Program-made: the position numbers and the translations under genes | Part shown: positions 37,814-47,323 of the stretch, piece after piece | How the letters are laid out: the number at the start of each line of letters is the position of its first letter | Position numbering within the stretch: position 1 is the stretch's first letter | The notes under the pieces: generated by a model | Seen by the model: only the letters and a program-made list of their open reading frames with translations | Told to the model about the DNA's origin: nothing | Databases searched by the model: none | From: an uncultured Maribacter sp. | Lineage (GTDB): Bacteria; Bacteroidota; Bacteroidia; Flavobacteriales; Flavobacteriaceae | DNA: 64,000 nt | NCBI RefSeq assembly: GCF_947500405.1 | Contig: NZ_CANMRY010000008.1 | Span: forward strand, 116,918-180,917 | Direction: 5' to 3'

Positions 37814-38358
37814 TGCGAATAATTTCTGGAAAACACAAAGGAAGATATTTACAAGCTCCTAAAAAATTACCCGTAAGGCCAACTACAGACATGGCTAAAG
37901 AAGCACTATTTAATATACTAAATAACTTATATTATTTAGAAGACTTAGTGGTATTAGATTTATTTTCTGGAACTGGCAACATTAGTTTTGAATTTGCATC
38001 TAGAGGAACCACACAATTAACAGCAGTAGATACTAATTACAGTTGTGTACAATACATTGATAAAATTTCAAAAGAATTAGAGTTTACTATAGATACAATA
38101 AAGACTGATGTTTTTCAATATTTAGAAAAAGCTGCCAAAAAAAGCACTGTTATTTTTGCAGATCCTCCCTATGATTTATCTATTGAAGATTTTTCTAAAA
38201 TTCCAGAATTGGTTTTTAAAAACAATTTATTATTAGATAATGGAGTATTAATTGTAGAACATTCTAAACATACTGATTTATCTAATTTAGAGCATTTTAC
38301 AAACCAAAGAAAATACGGGGGAAGCGTATTTAGTTTTTTTGAACAAAATCCGGATTAA
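37813..38358 (+). CDS. rsmD: 16S rRNA (guanine(966)-N(2))-methyltransferase RsmD
   Basis: 181 aa. MRIISGKHKGRYLQAPKKLP and RPTTDMAKEALFNIL are the N-terminal signature. The SAM motif LDLFSGTGNISFE (about 48-60) and the catalytic DPPY at 117-120 complete it. It methylates G966 of 16S rRNA at N2. It is translationally coupled to the DUF3822 gene upstream and is the last gene of that operon. Confidence 0.96.
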   Translation: MRIISGKHKGRYLQAPKKLPVRPTTDMAKEALFNILNNLYYLEDLVVLDLFSGTGNISFEFASRGTTQLTAVDTNYSCVQYIDKISKELEFTIDTIKTDVFQYLEKAAKKSTVIFADPPYDLSIEDFSKIPELVFKNNLLLDNGVLIVEHSKHTDLSNLEHFTNQRKYGGSVFSFFEQNPD

Positions 38359-38374
38359 ATAATACACCCTTTGC

Positions 38375-38792
38375 TATGAAAAACATCATTATAAAATAAA
38401 AACTGTTTGGACTGGAAATGAAGGCACAGGAACAAAAAACTACAAGACGCACAACAGGAATCATTCTATAAGCTGGGAAGGAAAATACACAGAAATAATT
38501 GGCTCTTCTGACCCTTCTTTTTTAGGAGATAAAACAAAACTCAACCCTGAATACTTTTTGTTATCTTCAATTTCATCTTGTCATACCCTTTGGCATTTAC
38601 ACTTATGCGCTACCAATAACATTATTATAATCTCTTATAAAGATAATGTAACTGGTTACATGGAAGAAAGCCCCAATGGCGGCGTAAAGAAAATTCACTA
38701 GAGCAACATTAAACCCTGTAATTACCATAACAAATAGCTCTGACAAAGACAAAGCTATTAATTTACATGAAAAAGCTAATGAAATGCGTTAA
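38375..38792 (+). pseudogene. Decayed OsmC-family protein gene
   Basis: Translation from 38375 gives a normal OsmC-like protein without a start codon: HHYKIKTVWTGNEGTGTKNY, GSSDPSFLGDKTKLNPEYF, SSISSCHTLWHLHLCA (containing the catalytic peroxidase Cys), and NVTGYMEESPNGG. It ends at a TAG at 38699. A +1-type shift then restores the C-terminal part (LNPVITITNSSDKDKAI, INLHEKANEM) down to a TAA at 38790. The loss of a usable start plus a frameshift near 38698 marks it as a pseudogene. Intact relatives reduce organic hydroperoxides or act as YhfA-type proteins. It lies between rsmD and rnpB. Confidence 0.85.
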
Positions 38793-38849
38793 CTAATTCT
38801 TGTAATTTTAAAATAAAGCATAAAACTACAATACTAACAGAATAAAAAA

Positions 38850-39157
38850 AGCAGGTCATAAGCCGGATTCTGTCTTTGTTAAAAACAAATCCTTATCATT
38901 TATCTAGACTATTAGTTACCCAATAGCTCTAACCGCCTACCCTTCAGCTTGGACGTGCTACCCTCAAGCACTGATTTACGTGACGTTTCACCGTATAGAG
39001 TTTACCTGGTTTCACTACAGCATTACCTGTACATACTTTCTGTTGCACTTGTCCGTCCCAAAAAGGGAGACGGGTGTTACCCGCTATACTGCACTATGGT
39101 GTCCGGACTTTCCTCTCTTCGCTTATAGCGAACAGCGATAAGGAGACCTGCTCGGGC
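38850..39157 (-). ncRNA. rnpB: RNase P RNA (bacterial type A)
   Basis: The minus strand carries the conserved elements of RNase P RNA. The P1 strand GAGCAGGTC is at the 5' end and pairs with GACCTGCT at the 3' end. The CR-I stretch GAGAGGAAAGTCCGGAC, the J11/12-like GCAACAGAAAG, CGTCCAAGCTGAAGGGTAGG, and the 3' ATCCGGCTTATGACCTGC all match. Length is ~308 nt. The end runs into T7 (terminator-like). A TACATTTG box (minus strand, 39166-39159) directly precedes the RNA and fits a -7 promoter element. Exact ends are approximate. Confidence 0.95.
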
Positions 39158-39289
39158 ACAAATGTAACTTAATTGTTGATAAATATGTAGCTATTATTAC
39201 TTAAATAAAGTGCAAAATCTTTAGCTATTTTTATATTTGTATATCACTTCATTTTTAGAGTAGTGATTTATATTAAAAAGTAATCGTAT

Positions 39290-41080
39290 TTGGAACCATT
39301 TATAGTATCGGCACGTAAGTATAGACCCAAAACATTTAAAGATGTTGTTGGCCAACAAGCTATAACCAATACTTTGCTAAATGCTATTAAGAGTAATCAT
39401 TTAGCACAAGCGTTACTTTTTTGTGGGCCCCGTGGTGTTGGTAAAACAACTTGCGCCAGAATATTAGCAAAGCAAATAAACCAAGATGATTCTCAAAATT
39501 CTGATGAAGATTTTGCTTTTAATATTTTTGAGTTAGATGCTGCATCTAACAACTCTGTAGATGATATTCGTAGTCTTATAGACCAAGTGCGTATACCGCC
39601 ACAAGTTGGAAAGTATAAAGTATATATTATTGATGAGGTACACATGCTAACGCAATCTGCCTTTAATGCTTTTCTTAAAACTTTAGAAGAGCCTCCTAAA
39701 CATGCTATCTTTATTTTAGCAACTACAGAGAAACATAAAATAATACCAACTATTTTATCTCGTTGCCAAATATTTGATTTTAAACGTATAACGGTAAAAG
39801 ATGCAACGGAATATTTAAAATACATAGCGGAAAATCAGGGTATTGAAGCAGAAGAAGAAGCATTACATATTATTGCGCAAAAAGCAGACGGCGCCATGCG
39901 AGATGCACTTTCTATTTTTGACCGTGTAGTAAGTTTTTCTGGAAAAACCCTTACAAGAAAAGCCGTTACAGAAAATTTAAATGTATTAGATTATGACACG
40001 TATTTTTCTGCTACAGATTATATATTAGACCATAATATCCCACAAGCCTTAATTCTATTTAATAAAACACTTTCTTTAGGTTTTGATGGGCACCATTTTA
40101 TAAGTGGTTTAGCTTCGCATTTTAGAGATTTAATGGTATGCCAACACCAAGAGACTATATCTTTATTAGAAGTTGGAGAGGTTACAAAAAAGAAATACCA
40201 AGAACAAGCGAAAAAAACATCGGATTCTTTTTTACTTCAAGCATTAGACATTGCTAATGATTGTGATTTAAAGTATAAAACTAGTAAAAACCAGCGATTA
40301 CTTGTAGAACTTACTTTAATGAAGTTATCCTCTATCAATTTTGATGGAGAAAAAAAAAATCCTGAATCCGTAGCATTACAAAATAAAACTATTGCGTTTA
40401 TTGCCCCTGCTTCTTTTTATCATTCTAAAAAAGAGAAGACTTCTACCAATACTATAAAAACAGAAAACAGCAAACCAATTCCAATTGCAGAAGAACCAAA
40501 AGCAGCTGCCACGCCCCAAAATACAGTTTCTATTCCTGAAACCAAAGCACCTATAACCAACACAATTACTAAAGAAGCTCCTGCTCCAAAAAAAATAGAT
40601 TTAAAAAATCCTATAAAAAGAGTTTCTGGCTTATCTATATCTAGCCTTAAAGCCAAAAAAGAACATGAGTTAAATAAAAAAGAACTCGTAGTTGATGAAT
40701 CTAAACTTCCTAAAGATATTGTATCCGAAGAAAAATTACAGAAACTATGGGTAGAATTTGTTAATGTGATTGATGCTAAAGGGCAAAAAATACTAGCATC
40801 TAACCTTAATGCAGATATTCCAAAACTTAAAAATGAGACCACCATACATATAGAACTCCCTAATGATACTATGAGAAAAGAAGTAGAGCGGGAACAATAT
40901 GAACTTATGGAATTTCTAAAAAAGCAACTAAATAATTACTTTTTAGAGTTAAAAATTAAAGTAAATGAAACTACAGAAACTAAGTTTGCATTTACACCAG
41001 AAGAAAAATACGAGAAACTAAGACAAAAAAACCCTGTGATAGATTTACTTAGAAAAGAGTTTGACATGGATTTAACCTAA
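39290..41080 (+). CDS. dnaX: DNA polymerase III subunit gamma/tau
   Basis: 596 aa. It starts at a TTG (39290) giving EPFIVSARKYRPKTFKDVVG, which aligns with DnaX starts, so the non-ATG start is well supported. Walker A is CGPRGVGKTTCARILA (46-53 for the P-loop). The block ELDAASNNSVDDIRSLIDQV, Walker B DEVHML and sensor 1 FILATTEKHK follow in the AAA+ clamp-loader core (1-~230), then the collar domain and a Lys/Pro-rich linker (350-460). The C-terminal tau-like part (about 460-596) should bind the polymerase alpha or helicase. It loads the beta clamp. A TATATTTG box at 39232-39239 may be its -7 element. Confidence 0.95.
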   Translation: MEPFIVSARKYRPKTFKDVVGQQAITNTLLNAIKSNHLAQALLFCGPRGVGKTTCARILAKQINQDDSQNSDEDFAFNIFELDAASNNSVDDIRSLIDQVRIPPQVGKYKVYIIDEVHMLTQSAFNAFLKTLEEPPKHAIFILATTEKHKIIPTILSRCQIFDFKRITVKDATEYLKYIAENQGIEAEEEALHIIAQKADGAMRDALSIFDRVVSFSGKTLTRKAVTENLNVLDYDTYFSATDYILDHNIPQALILFNKTLSLGFDGHHFISGLASHFRDLMVCQHQETISLLEVGEVTKKKYQEQAKKTSDSFLLQALDIANDCDLKYKTSKNQRLLVELTLMKLSSINFDGEKKNPESVALQNKTIAFIAPASFYHSKKEKTSTNTIKTENSKPIPIAEEPKAAATPQNTVSIPETKAPITNTITKEAPAPKKIDLKNPIKRVSGLSISSLKAKKEHELNKKELVVDESKLPKDIVSEEKLQKLWVEFVNVIDAKGQKILASNLNADIPKLKNETTIHIELPNDTMRKEVEREQYELMEFLKKQLNNYFLELKIKVNETTETKFAFTPEEKYEKLRQKNPVIDLLRKEFDMDLT

Positions 41081-41301
41081 TTTCTTCTTAGCTCTAACAG
41101 TAAATATAGCAAACATTATACCCATAAAAAACAATGCAAAAGTTTCTTTAGCCTTTTCAACAATTTTAATATCTCCAGCATTTAAAACCTTCAAATTTCT
41201 CTGGATACTAATAAAAAAGTAAAATGTACTATACCTTTCATAGATACTATTTTGATGTGATTATGTTTCCTTGTACATTTGATTTGATTTGATTTTATAT
41301 T

Positions 41302-41883
41302 ATGCTAGGACTTAAACTACCAACAGACCCAAGATGGGTAAATATTGTAGAAAAAAATATTGACGAAATACTTACTGATCATGCTTATTGTGAGCAAAAA
41401 GCGGCAAGTACAGCCATTTCCTTGATAGTTTCTTTTCCTGAATTTACGGAACTTACTCAAGAAATGATTGCCCTTTCTAGAGAAGAAATGGGACATTTTA
41501 AAATGGTTCATGACCGCATAATTGCTCGTGGAAAAACATTGGGCAGAGATCGTAAAGATTATTATGTTATTGCGTTACTTAAGTTTTTTCCAAAAGGAGG
41601 AAGTAGAACTACACAATTAATACACAGGTTATTATATGCCGCCCTTATTGAAGCGCGTAGCTGTGAACGTTTTAGACTATTATCAGAACAATTAGAGGAT
41701 AAAGACCTTGCTGAATTTTACCGTAAACTAATGGTAAGCGAAGCTAGTCACTATACTATGTTCTTACAATTTGCAAGGCAATATGGAGACACCGAAGAAG
41801 TTAATAAAAAATGGCAAGATTTATTAACTTATGAGGCACAAATCATGAAAAATCTAAGTAAAAAAGAAACGATTCACGGTTAG
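41302..41883 (+). CDS. miaE: tRNA-(ms2io6A)-hydroxylase (MiaE family)
   Basis: 193 aa. This is a four-helix diiron enzyme of the ferritin-like fold. EEMGHFKMVHDR holds a Glu-x2-His iron pair, ARSCERFRLL another Glu, and EASHYTMFLQFA the last Glu-x2-His. ILTDHAYCEQKAASTAI at the N-terminus is typical of MiaE. It hydroxylates the isopentenyl side chain of ms2i6A at tRNA position 37 using O2. It is short relative to E. coli MiaE, as is common in Bacteroidota. It ends 2 bp before the converging ppx stop. The 221-bp gap upstream holds no firm gene. Confidence 0.9.
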   Translation: MLGLKLPTDPRWVNIVEKNIDEILTDHAYCEQKAASTAISLIVSFPEFTELTQEMIALSREEMGHFKMVHDRIIARGKTLGRDRKDYYVIALLKFFPKGGSRTTQLIHRLLYAALIEARSCERFRLLSEQLEDKDLAEFYRKLMVSEASHYTMFLQFARQYGDTEEVNKKWQDLLTYEAQIMKNLSKKETIHG

Positions 41884-41885
41884 GT

Positions 41886-42779
41886 TTAATCTTTATTTTT
41901 AGAATAATAAAGTGTTTTTATTATTCCGTCTGAAAGTCCAATTTTAGGAACATATATTTTTTTAGAAGCACTCCATTTTGCAGCGGAAAGAAAAATACGT
42001 GTTGCTGGTATAATAACATCTGCACGGTCTGGATTTAAACCAAGCTCGGAAACACGATCATCATAACTTAAACTATCTAAAAACTTATATTGCGCATTAA
42101 GCCATATATAAGAAAGTGCTTGACCTTCTTTTCTACCAGACATTTTATGCAACTTATTAATATTTCCTCCTGACCCAATAATAGAAAGTTTTTCTAAGCC
42201 ATTTGTATTAGTTTCTATCCATTTTTTAAGATTATCCCAAACTTCTTGCTTTACTATATCTTTTAACAAACGTACAGTACCCAATTTAAATGATTTAGAT
42301 ATTTTTATTTTACCATTAGTAAATATGGTAAATTCTGTACTACCACCACCAACATCTATATATAGATAAGACTGATCCTCCTTAATTAAGTTTTTTAAAT
42401 CTGTAGAGGCAATAATAGCGGCTTCTTGTTTTCCGTTAATTAAATCTATAGTAACACCAGCTTCATTTGCTATTTTTTCAATAATCTCTGCACCATTACT
42501 TGCCTCTCTCATTGCAGATGTAGCACAAGCCCTATAATCTTCTACTCCTGCAACCTCCATTAAAAGCTTAAAAGCTTTCATAGATTTTAGCATTCTAGTT
42601 TTATTCTTTTCAGATATTTTCCCTTTTGTAAAAGAATCTTCTCCCAAACGCACAGGCACACGCACTAAAGCACTTTTTCTAAACTGTGTTTTTTTTCCTT
42701 CCTGTTCTATTACGTTATGTGTTAACAAACGTATTGCATTAGAACCAATATCTATTGCTGCAAATTTTCTTACTTTCAA
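41886..42779 (-). CDS. ppx: Exopolyphosphatase / guanosine pentaphosphatase family protein
   Basis: 297 aa, Ppx/GppA fold of the ASKHA superfamily. AAIDIGSNAIRLL is the phosphate-1 loop, YLYIDVGGGSTEFTIF the phosphate-2 loop, and SIIGSGGNINKLHKMSG the third. It lacks the C-terminal HD-like domain of E. coli Ppx (~500 aa), so it is the short type. It hydrolyses polyphosphate ends or (p)ppGpp. It follows ppk1 by 12 bp on the same strand, so it forms a polyphosphate synthesis/breakdown pair with it. Confidence 0.92.
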   Translation of the reverse strand: MKVRKFAAIDIGSNAIRLLTHNVIEQEGKKTQFRKSALVRVPVRLGEDSFTKGKISEKNKTRMLKSMKAFKLLMEVAGVEDYRACATSAMREASNGAEIIEKIANEAGVTIDLINGKQEAAIIASTDLKNLIKEDQSYLYIDVGGGSTEFTIFTNGKIKISKSFKLGTVRLLKDIVKQEVWDNLKKWIETNTNGLEKLSIIGSGGNINKLHKMSGRKEGQALSYIWLNAQYKFLDSLSYDDRVSELGLNPDRADVIIPATRIFLSAAKWSASKKIYVPKIGLSDGIIKTLYYSKNKD

Positions 42780-42791
42780 ATTCCTGTTTTT

Positions 42792-44861
42792 TTATTGCAA
42801 ATTTAATTTATTTAAATAATAGTCATAGCTTAGAAACTGAGACCTACTTGCCTCTTCCTCTTCTTTTCTATATGCATTATCTTGTTTGTCTGAAAAAATA
42901 CGAGCTTTAACATTATCATTCCAACAAATATCAAACGTATCTAAAATTTCCTGTTTAATATCCTCATCATAAATTGGGCAACCTACTTCTACTCTATTAT
43001 CTAAGTTTCTTGTCATCCAATCTGCAGAAGATATATACACTTTAGAATCTCCATCATTACCAAAAATAAAAACTCTAGAATGTTCTAAGAATTTATCTAC
43101 TACACTAATTGCCTCTATATTTTCACTCATTCCTTTTACCCCAGGAATTAAACAACATATTCCTCTAATGATTAACTGTACTTTTACTCCTGCATTACTA
43201 GCTTCGTATAACTTATCAATCATCTTATACGATGTAAAGCTATTCATCTTAATTTTAATAAAAGCCTCTTTACCTTCGTTAGCATTTTGAATTTCTTTTT
43301 CAATGAATTTAATAAATGTACTTTTTGTATAATGTGGAGAAACAATTAAATGTTTGTATTTATTAATTTTATAGGTAGTCTCAAAAAAGTCAAAAACTTT
43401 ATTTAACTCCTTCAAAATTGCATCATGTGCAGTAAACAACGTAAAATCTGTATAAATTTTAGCGGTAGACTCGTTAAAATTACCAGTACTAACAAAGCCA
43501 TATCTTTTTAACCCATTTTCTTCCTCGCGCTCTACTAAACATATTTTACTATGTACTTTTAATCCTGGAACTCCAAAAATTAACTTAACACCTTCCGCCT
43601 GTAGTTGCTCTGCATATTCAATATTTGCTTGCTCATCAAAACGCGCTTGTAGTTCTATTTGTACAGTAACTTGCTTACCATTTTTTACTGCATTTACAAG
43701 GCAAGCTGCTACTTGAGAATCGTTCGCGAGTCTATAAACTGTAATTTTTATAGACTTTACGCTTGGATCTAAAGCTGCTTCTCTCAAAAACTTAATTACA
43801 TAAGAAAAGGTATGGTATGGTGTGTATAACAAATAATCTTTTTTTGCAATAGACTCTATAATACTACCTTCTGTATTTAACCCTTTAACTGGCAAAGGTT
43901 TTATTTTATCATATAATAAATCTTGTCTTCCTAAACTTGGAAAACCCATATAATCTCTACGGTTATGGTAACGGCCTCCTGGAATAACACTATCGGTATC
44001 TTCCACTTCCATTTTTTCTTTTAAATAGGATAAGGTATCTGCTCTTATACTTTTATCATACACAAAACGTACTGGATCACTAACTTTTCTATGCTCTACA
44101 CTAGAGGATATTTTTTCTATAAAACTTTTACTTAAATCGTTATCAATATCCAATTCTGCATCTCTGGTAATTTTAATCATATGTGCAGAAATAGAATCAT
44201 AATCGAACATAGTAAATATACTACCTAAACAGTATCTTATTAAATCATCTAGAATTATAATATAGTCTTTATCTCCTTCTTTAGGTAATACTACAAAACG
44301 ATCTATTCCTTTAGGTATTTCTATTAGCGCAAATCTTTTAAGTTTTTTCCCTTTTTCTTCTTTTAAAAGTATTCTTACAGCCAAATATGCTGCTGTATCT
44401 TTTAGGGTAGGAAACTTGTTTACATCACTTAAAATAATAGTCATAAGTTGCGGACCTACCTTTTGCGAAAAATATTTTTTAGCAAACTCTTTTTGACTGT
44501 CGTTAAGTTCCGTTTCTTTTATTATAAAAATGTTTTGTACCTCTAGTTCTTCTTCTACCTTTTTTAAAATTCCTAAACTTTTTGTTTGCTGATAAATTAC
44601 AATTTTAGTAATCTCTTCTAAAAGGTCTTTAGCTTTCTCCCCTCCTAAAACACTTTTCCCGTTTTTACCAGCCTCTACAATGCGCTTTACGGTAGCATAC
44701 CTAACTTTAAAAAATTCATCTAAGTTGTTAGAAAAAATTCCTAAAAAACGCATACGCTCTATTAAAGGGACATTAGTATCTGCACTTTCTTGTAGTACCC
44801 TTTCATTAAATAACAACCAACTTATTTCTCTATTTATATATTGATTCTTATTTTTTATCAT
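42792..44861 (-). CDS. ppk1: Polyphosphate kinase 1
   Basis: 689 aa, normal PPK1 length. The N-terminal INREISWLLFNERVLQE and the head domain precede the phospholipase-D-like catalytic part. The phosphorylated His lies in KVHSKICLVERE (around residue 438), a second conserved His in HSRVFIFGNDGD, and STGNFNESTAKIYTDF also matches. It makes long-chain polyphosphate from ATP reversibly at the membrane. Its start overlaps the SixA-like gene by 4 bp and ppx follows, giving a coherent polyP operon. Confidence 0.96.
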   Translation of the reverse strand: MIKNKNQYINREISWLLFNERVLQESADTNVPLIERMRFLGIFSNNLDEFFKVRYATVKRIVEAGKNGKSVLGGEKAKDLLEEITKIVIYQQTKSLGILKKVEEELEVQNIFIIKETELNDSQKEFAKKYFSQKVGPQLMTIILSDVNKFPTLKDTAAYLAVRILLKEEKGKKLKRFALIEIPKGIDRFVVLPKEGDKDYIIILDDLIRYCLGSIFTMFDYDSISAHMIKITRDAELDIDNDLSKSFIEKISSSVEHRKVSDPVRFVYDKSIRADTLSYLKEKMEVEDTDSVIPGGRYHNRRDYMGFPSLGRQDLLYDKIKPLPVKGLNTEGSIIESIAKKDYLLYTPYHTFSYVIKFLREAALDPSVKSIKITVYRLANDSQVAACLVNAVKNGKQVTVQIELQARFDEQANIEYAEQLQAEGVKLIFGVPGLKVHSKICLVEREEENGLKRYGFVSTGNFNESTAKIYTDFTLFTAHDAILKELNKVFDFFETTYKINKYKHLIVSPHYTKSTFIKFIEKEIQNANEGKEAFIKIKMNSFTSYKMIDKLYEASNAGVKVQLIIRGICCLIPGVKGMSENIEAISVVDKFLEHSRVFIFGNDGDSKVYISSADWMTRNLDNRVEVGCPIYDEDIKQEILDTFDICWNDNVKARIFSDKQDNAYRKEEEEASRSQFLSYDYYLNKLNLQ

Positions 44862-45346
44862 ACTCTTAATTGTTTTGGAAAAATTACTTGTTTTGTTATT
44901 CCTTTAGTAATAGAAGACCACTTGTCTTCATTAAATTGTAATTGCACCAAACCACTGGTCGGAACGTTTTCAATATAGTTATTTCCTAAAGAATTAGCAA
45001 TATGTGTAAACGCATAATTATGTCCAAATATTACTATTGTATTTAAACTATTATCTACCGTTTTTACAAAAGAAAGTACACTTTCTCCAGAAAAATCATA
45101 CAACTCATTGGATATCTGAAAACTAGAAAAGTTAAAGTCTAGTTCTCTACAAAAAATAATACTGGTATGCAGTGCTCTGTTGGCGGGACTAGAAAACATA
45201 TAGTCAATATTAATTTGTTGTTTTCTTAACACCTCCGCTACCAAAAAAGCATCGTTAATTCCTCTTTCTTTAAGCGGCCGATCCTTATCCTTTACATTAT
45301 ACTCCCAGGAAGATTTACCATGCCGAACTAAAATTAAATTTTTCAT
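44858..45346 (-). CDS. SixA-type histidine phosphatase family protein
   Basis: 162 aa. The RHG catalytic motif LVRHGKSSWE is at residues 5-14; later SPANRALHTSIIF (Arg) and FGHNYAFTHIANSL (second His) complete the branch-2-free small phosphatase core. SixA proteins dephosphorylate phosphohistidine on signalling proteins. Nothing here shows the partner. It overlaps ppk1 by 4 bp, so the link to polyphosphate control is possible but inferred. Confidence 0.9.
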   Translation of the reverse strand: MKNLILVRHGKSSWEYNVKDKDRPLKERGINDAFLVAEVLRKQQINIDYMFSSPANRALHTSIIFCRELDFNFSSFQISNELYDFSGESVLSFVKTVDNSLNTIVIFGHNYAFTHIANSLGNNYIENVPTSGLVQLQFNEDKWSSITKGITKQVIFPKQLRV

Positions 45347-45353
45347 ACACGAC

Positions 45354-46001
45354 TTAAGGTGCTAAACGTTCCACTTTCCAATTAAAATCTTCTTGCATTT
45401 CAAAACGTATCCTATCATGCAGTCTATTAGGTCTTCCTTGCCAAAACTCTATAGATACTGGCTTTACAATATAACCTCCCCAATACTCTGGGCGCTTTAT
45501 ATCTTTATTTTGATATTCTTTCTCTAATTCTTTTAATTTATTTTCTATAACTTCTCTAGAAGAAATAACACTACTTTGGTTAGACACTATTGCTCCTAGT
45601 TTACTACTATCTGGCCTAGATTCAAAATACCCATCAGATAGGTTTTCTGCAATTTTTTCTGCTCTTCCTTTTACAATTACTTGACGCTCTAGGTTTGGCC
45701 AAAAGAAAGATAAACACACATTAGGATTAGCACTAATTGCTTTGCCCTTTTCACTAGTGTAATTAGTGTAAAATATAAAACCTTCGAAAGTATATTTTTT
45801 TAAAAGCACCACTCGGTTTTTTGGATAACCATCTAAACCTATTGTAGATATAGTCATTGCATTAGCCTCATCTACTCCTTTAGATGCCTCTACTTCATAA
45901 AACCACTTCTGAAAAACCTCCATTGGGTTATCTGAAATAGCTTTCTCTACAAGCTCACTTTTCTCGTAGGATTTTCTATAATTACTTAAGTCTTTTTGCA
46001 T
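45354..46001 (-). CDS. pdxH: Pyridoxamine 5'-phosphate oxidase
   Basis: 215 aa. The FMN/substrate signature appears in the segments AMTISTIGLDGYPKNRVVLL, YTNYTSEKGKAISANP, and the C-terminal FWQGRPNRLHDRIRFE, with the conserved Arg and His. It oxidises pyridoxamine or pyridoxine 5'-phosphate to PLP using FMN and O2. It has normal length and is placed 7 bp from the SixA-like gene in the same leftward run. Confidence 0.95.
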   Translation of the reverse strand: MQKDLSNYRKSYEKSELVEKAISDNPMEVFQKWFYEVEASKGVDEANAMTISTIGLDGYPKNRVVLLKKYTFEGFIFYTNYTSEKGKAISANPNVCLSFFWPNLERQVIVKGRAEKIAENLSDGYFESRPDSSKLGAIVSNQSSVISSREVIENKLKELEKEYQNKDIKRPEYWGGYIVKPVSIEFWQGRPNRLHDRIRFEMQEDFNWKVERLAP

Positions 46002-46076
46002 TATTTTCTAGTCTATTTACAAGATACACAAAGATCTGCAAAAGATGGGACAAAGAAAAAATTGAAAGGATATTTA

Positions 46077-46985
46077 TTAAAATTCAAAGACTTTTCCGTC
46101 TTCCGCTAACTGCACATTAGCAAAAACTTCTTGCGCCTCTGTTTTAAATAACTCTATTGATTTATATCTGGTAGAATAATGTCCTAAAACCAGAGTACCA
46201 ACTTCTGCATCTTTTGCAATAATAGCCGCTTCTTTTGCTGTAGAATGCTTTGTTTTAACCGCTAAATCTTCTTGCGTATGTAAAAAGGTAGACTCATGGT
46301 AAAGAGCTGTAGTATTTTTAATAACAGGAACTATATCTGGCTTATAGGCCGTATCACTACAAAAGGCATAACTTTTAGGAGCATCTGGATCTAATGTTAG
46401 CTCTGAATTTGAAATAGTCTCTCCTGTATCTAAAGTAATATCCTTACCATTTTTTATTTTTTGATAATAAACTTTATCAATCTTATACTTTTCTGCGGCT
46501 TCTATATTTAGCTTTCTTTGCCCTTCTTTTTCCTTAAACAAAAAACCATTGGTATACACTCTATGGCTTAAAGGGATTGTTTCTACTGTAACTTTATCAT
46601 CCTCATACACCAAAACAGATTCTTTCGCAGTAATCTCATGAAAATACAAGTTATAATTAGTCCAAGAATCTCCTAGTTTAAGAAGCAAAGTAATTGCTTC
46701 TTTTATTCCCTTAGGGCCATGAATATGTAATTCTTTATCGCGACCTAATAATCTAAATGTAGAAACCAAACCTGGCAATCCAAAAAAATGATCTCCGTGT
46801 AAATGCGATATAAAAATATGATTTATTCTAGAAAATTTAATCTTATGCTTACGCAACTGTACTTGTGTTCCCTCACCACAATCTATTAAAAACATATGGT
46901 TTTTAATCTCTAATAATTGCGCTGTAGGGTTTGTTAGTGTTCTTGGTGTAGCTGCATAACAACCTAGTATGGTTAGTTTTATCAT
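46077..46985 (-). CDS. rnz: Ribonuclease Z (tRNA 3'-endonuclease)
   Basis: 302 aa, short-form RNase Z of the metallo-beta-lactamase fold. HMFLIDCGEGTQVQLRK and HIFISHLHGDHFFGLPGL hold the metal ligands (HxHxDH). YAFCSDTAY and LYHESTFLH, then STAKEAAIIA and LGHYSTRY supply the rest. It cuts 3' trailers from tRNA precursors, which matters here because the two tRNA genes in this window do not encode CCA. It sits in a leftward run after a small STAS-like gene. Confidence 0.95.
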   Translation of the reverse strand: MIKLTILGCYAATPRTLTNPTAQLLEIKNHMFLIDCGEGTQVQLRKHKIKFSRINHIFISHLHGDHFFGLPGLVSTFRLLGRDKELHIHGPKGIKEAITLLLKLGDSWTNYNLYFHEITAKESVLVYEDDKVTVETIPLSHRVYTNGFLFKEKEGQRKLNIEAAEKYKIDKVYYQKIKNGKDITLDTGETISNSELTLDPDAPKSYAFCSDTAYKPDIVPVIKNTTALYHESTFLHTQEDLAVKTKHSTAKEAAIIAKDAEVGTLVLGHYSTRYKSIELFKTEAQEVFANVQLAEDGKVFEF

Positions 46986-46988
46986 TAA

Positions 46989-47321
46989 TTAAAAATCAAG
47001 GTCTCTTTCTATCTCTTCCATTTCTATAATATCTTTTGCTTCCTGAATAGTAGGAACTACGCAAAGCTCTTCTGGAACGTCGTCATAAGAGACTTTATTA
47101 GTAACTAATACAAACGATTTTTTGGAAGCTCTATGATTATTAGATAATTGTAAAAACTCTAATACATCATTTGCCGTAATTGCATCGAACGAAAAAAGAT
47201 TTACTATAATATTATCTTTATTAATTTTAGAATATTCTTTAGTAAGATTTTCCAAAAAAACTTTAAGTTCTATATTTTCTTGAAAAACTATAGTAGTATT
47301 TTCTTCTTTAGTAAAAATCAT
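46989..47321 (-). CDS. Small STAS-like protein next to rnz
   Basis: 110 aa with no signal or membrane segment. Alternating strands and helices (IIVNLFSFDAITANDVLEFL, KSFVLVTNKVSYDDVP, VVPTIQEAKDIIEMEEIERD) suggest a STAS/anti-sigma-antagonist-like fold. The acidic C-terminus is notable. It begins 2 bp after pyrB and ends 3 bp before rnz. I know comparable small genes next to rnz in flavobacteria, but not their function. Confidence 0.75.
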   Translation of the reverse strand: MIFTKEENTTIVFQENIELKVFLENLTKEYSKINKDNIIVNLFSFDAITANDVLEFLQLSNNHRASKKSFVLVTNKVSYDDVPEELCVVPTIQEAKDIIEMEEIERDLDF

Positions 47322-47323
47322 GG

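Noticed and set aside
41072..41194. A 40-codon minus-strand frame ending in a hydrophobic segment and RAKKKLG, TTG start
   Set aside because: It has a plausible membrane-like segment but no ATG, overlaps the dnaX end, and has no family I recognise. It could be a small gene, but evidence is too thin.
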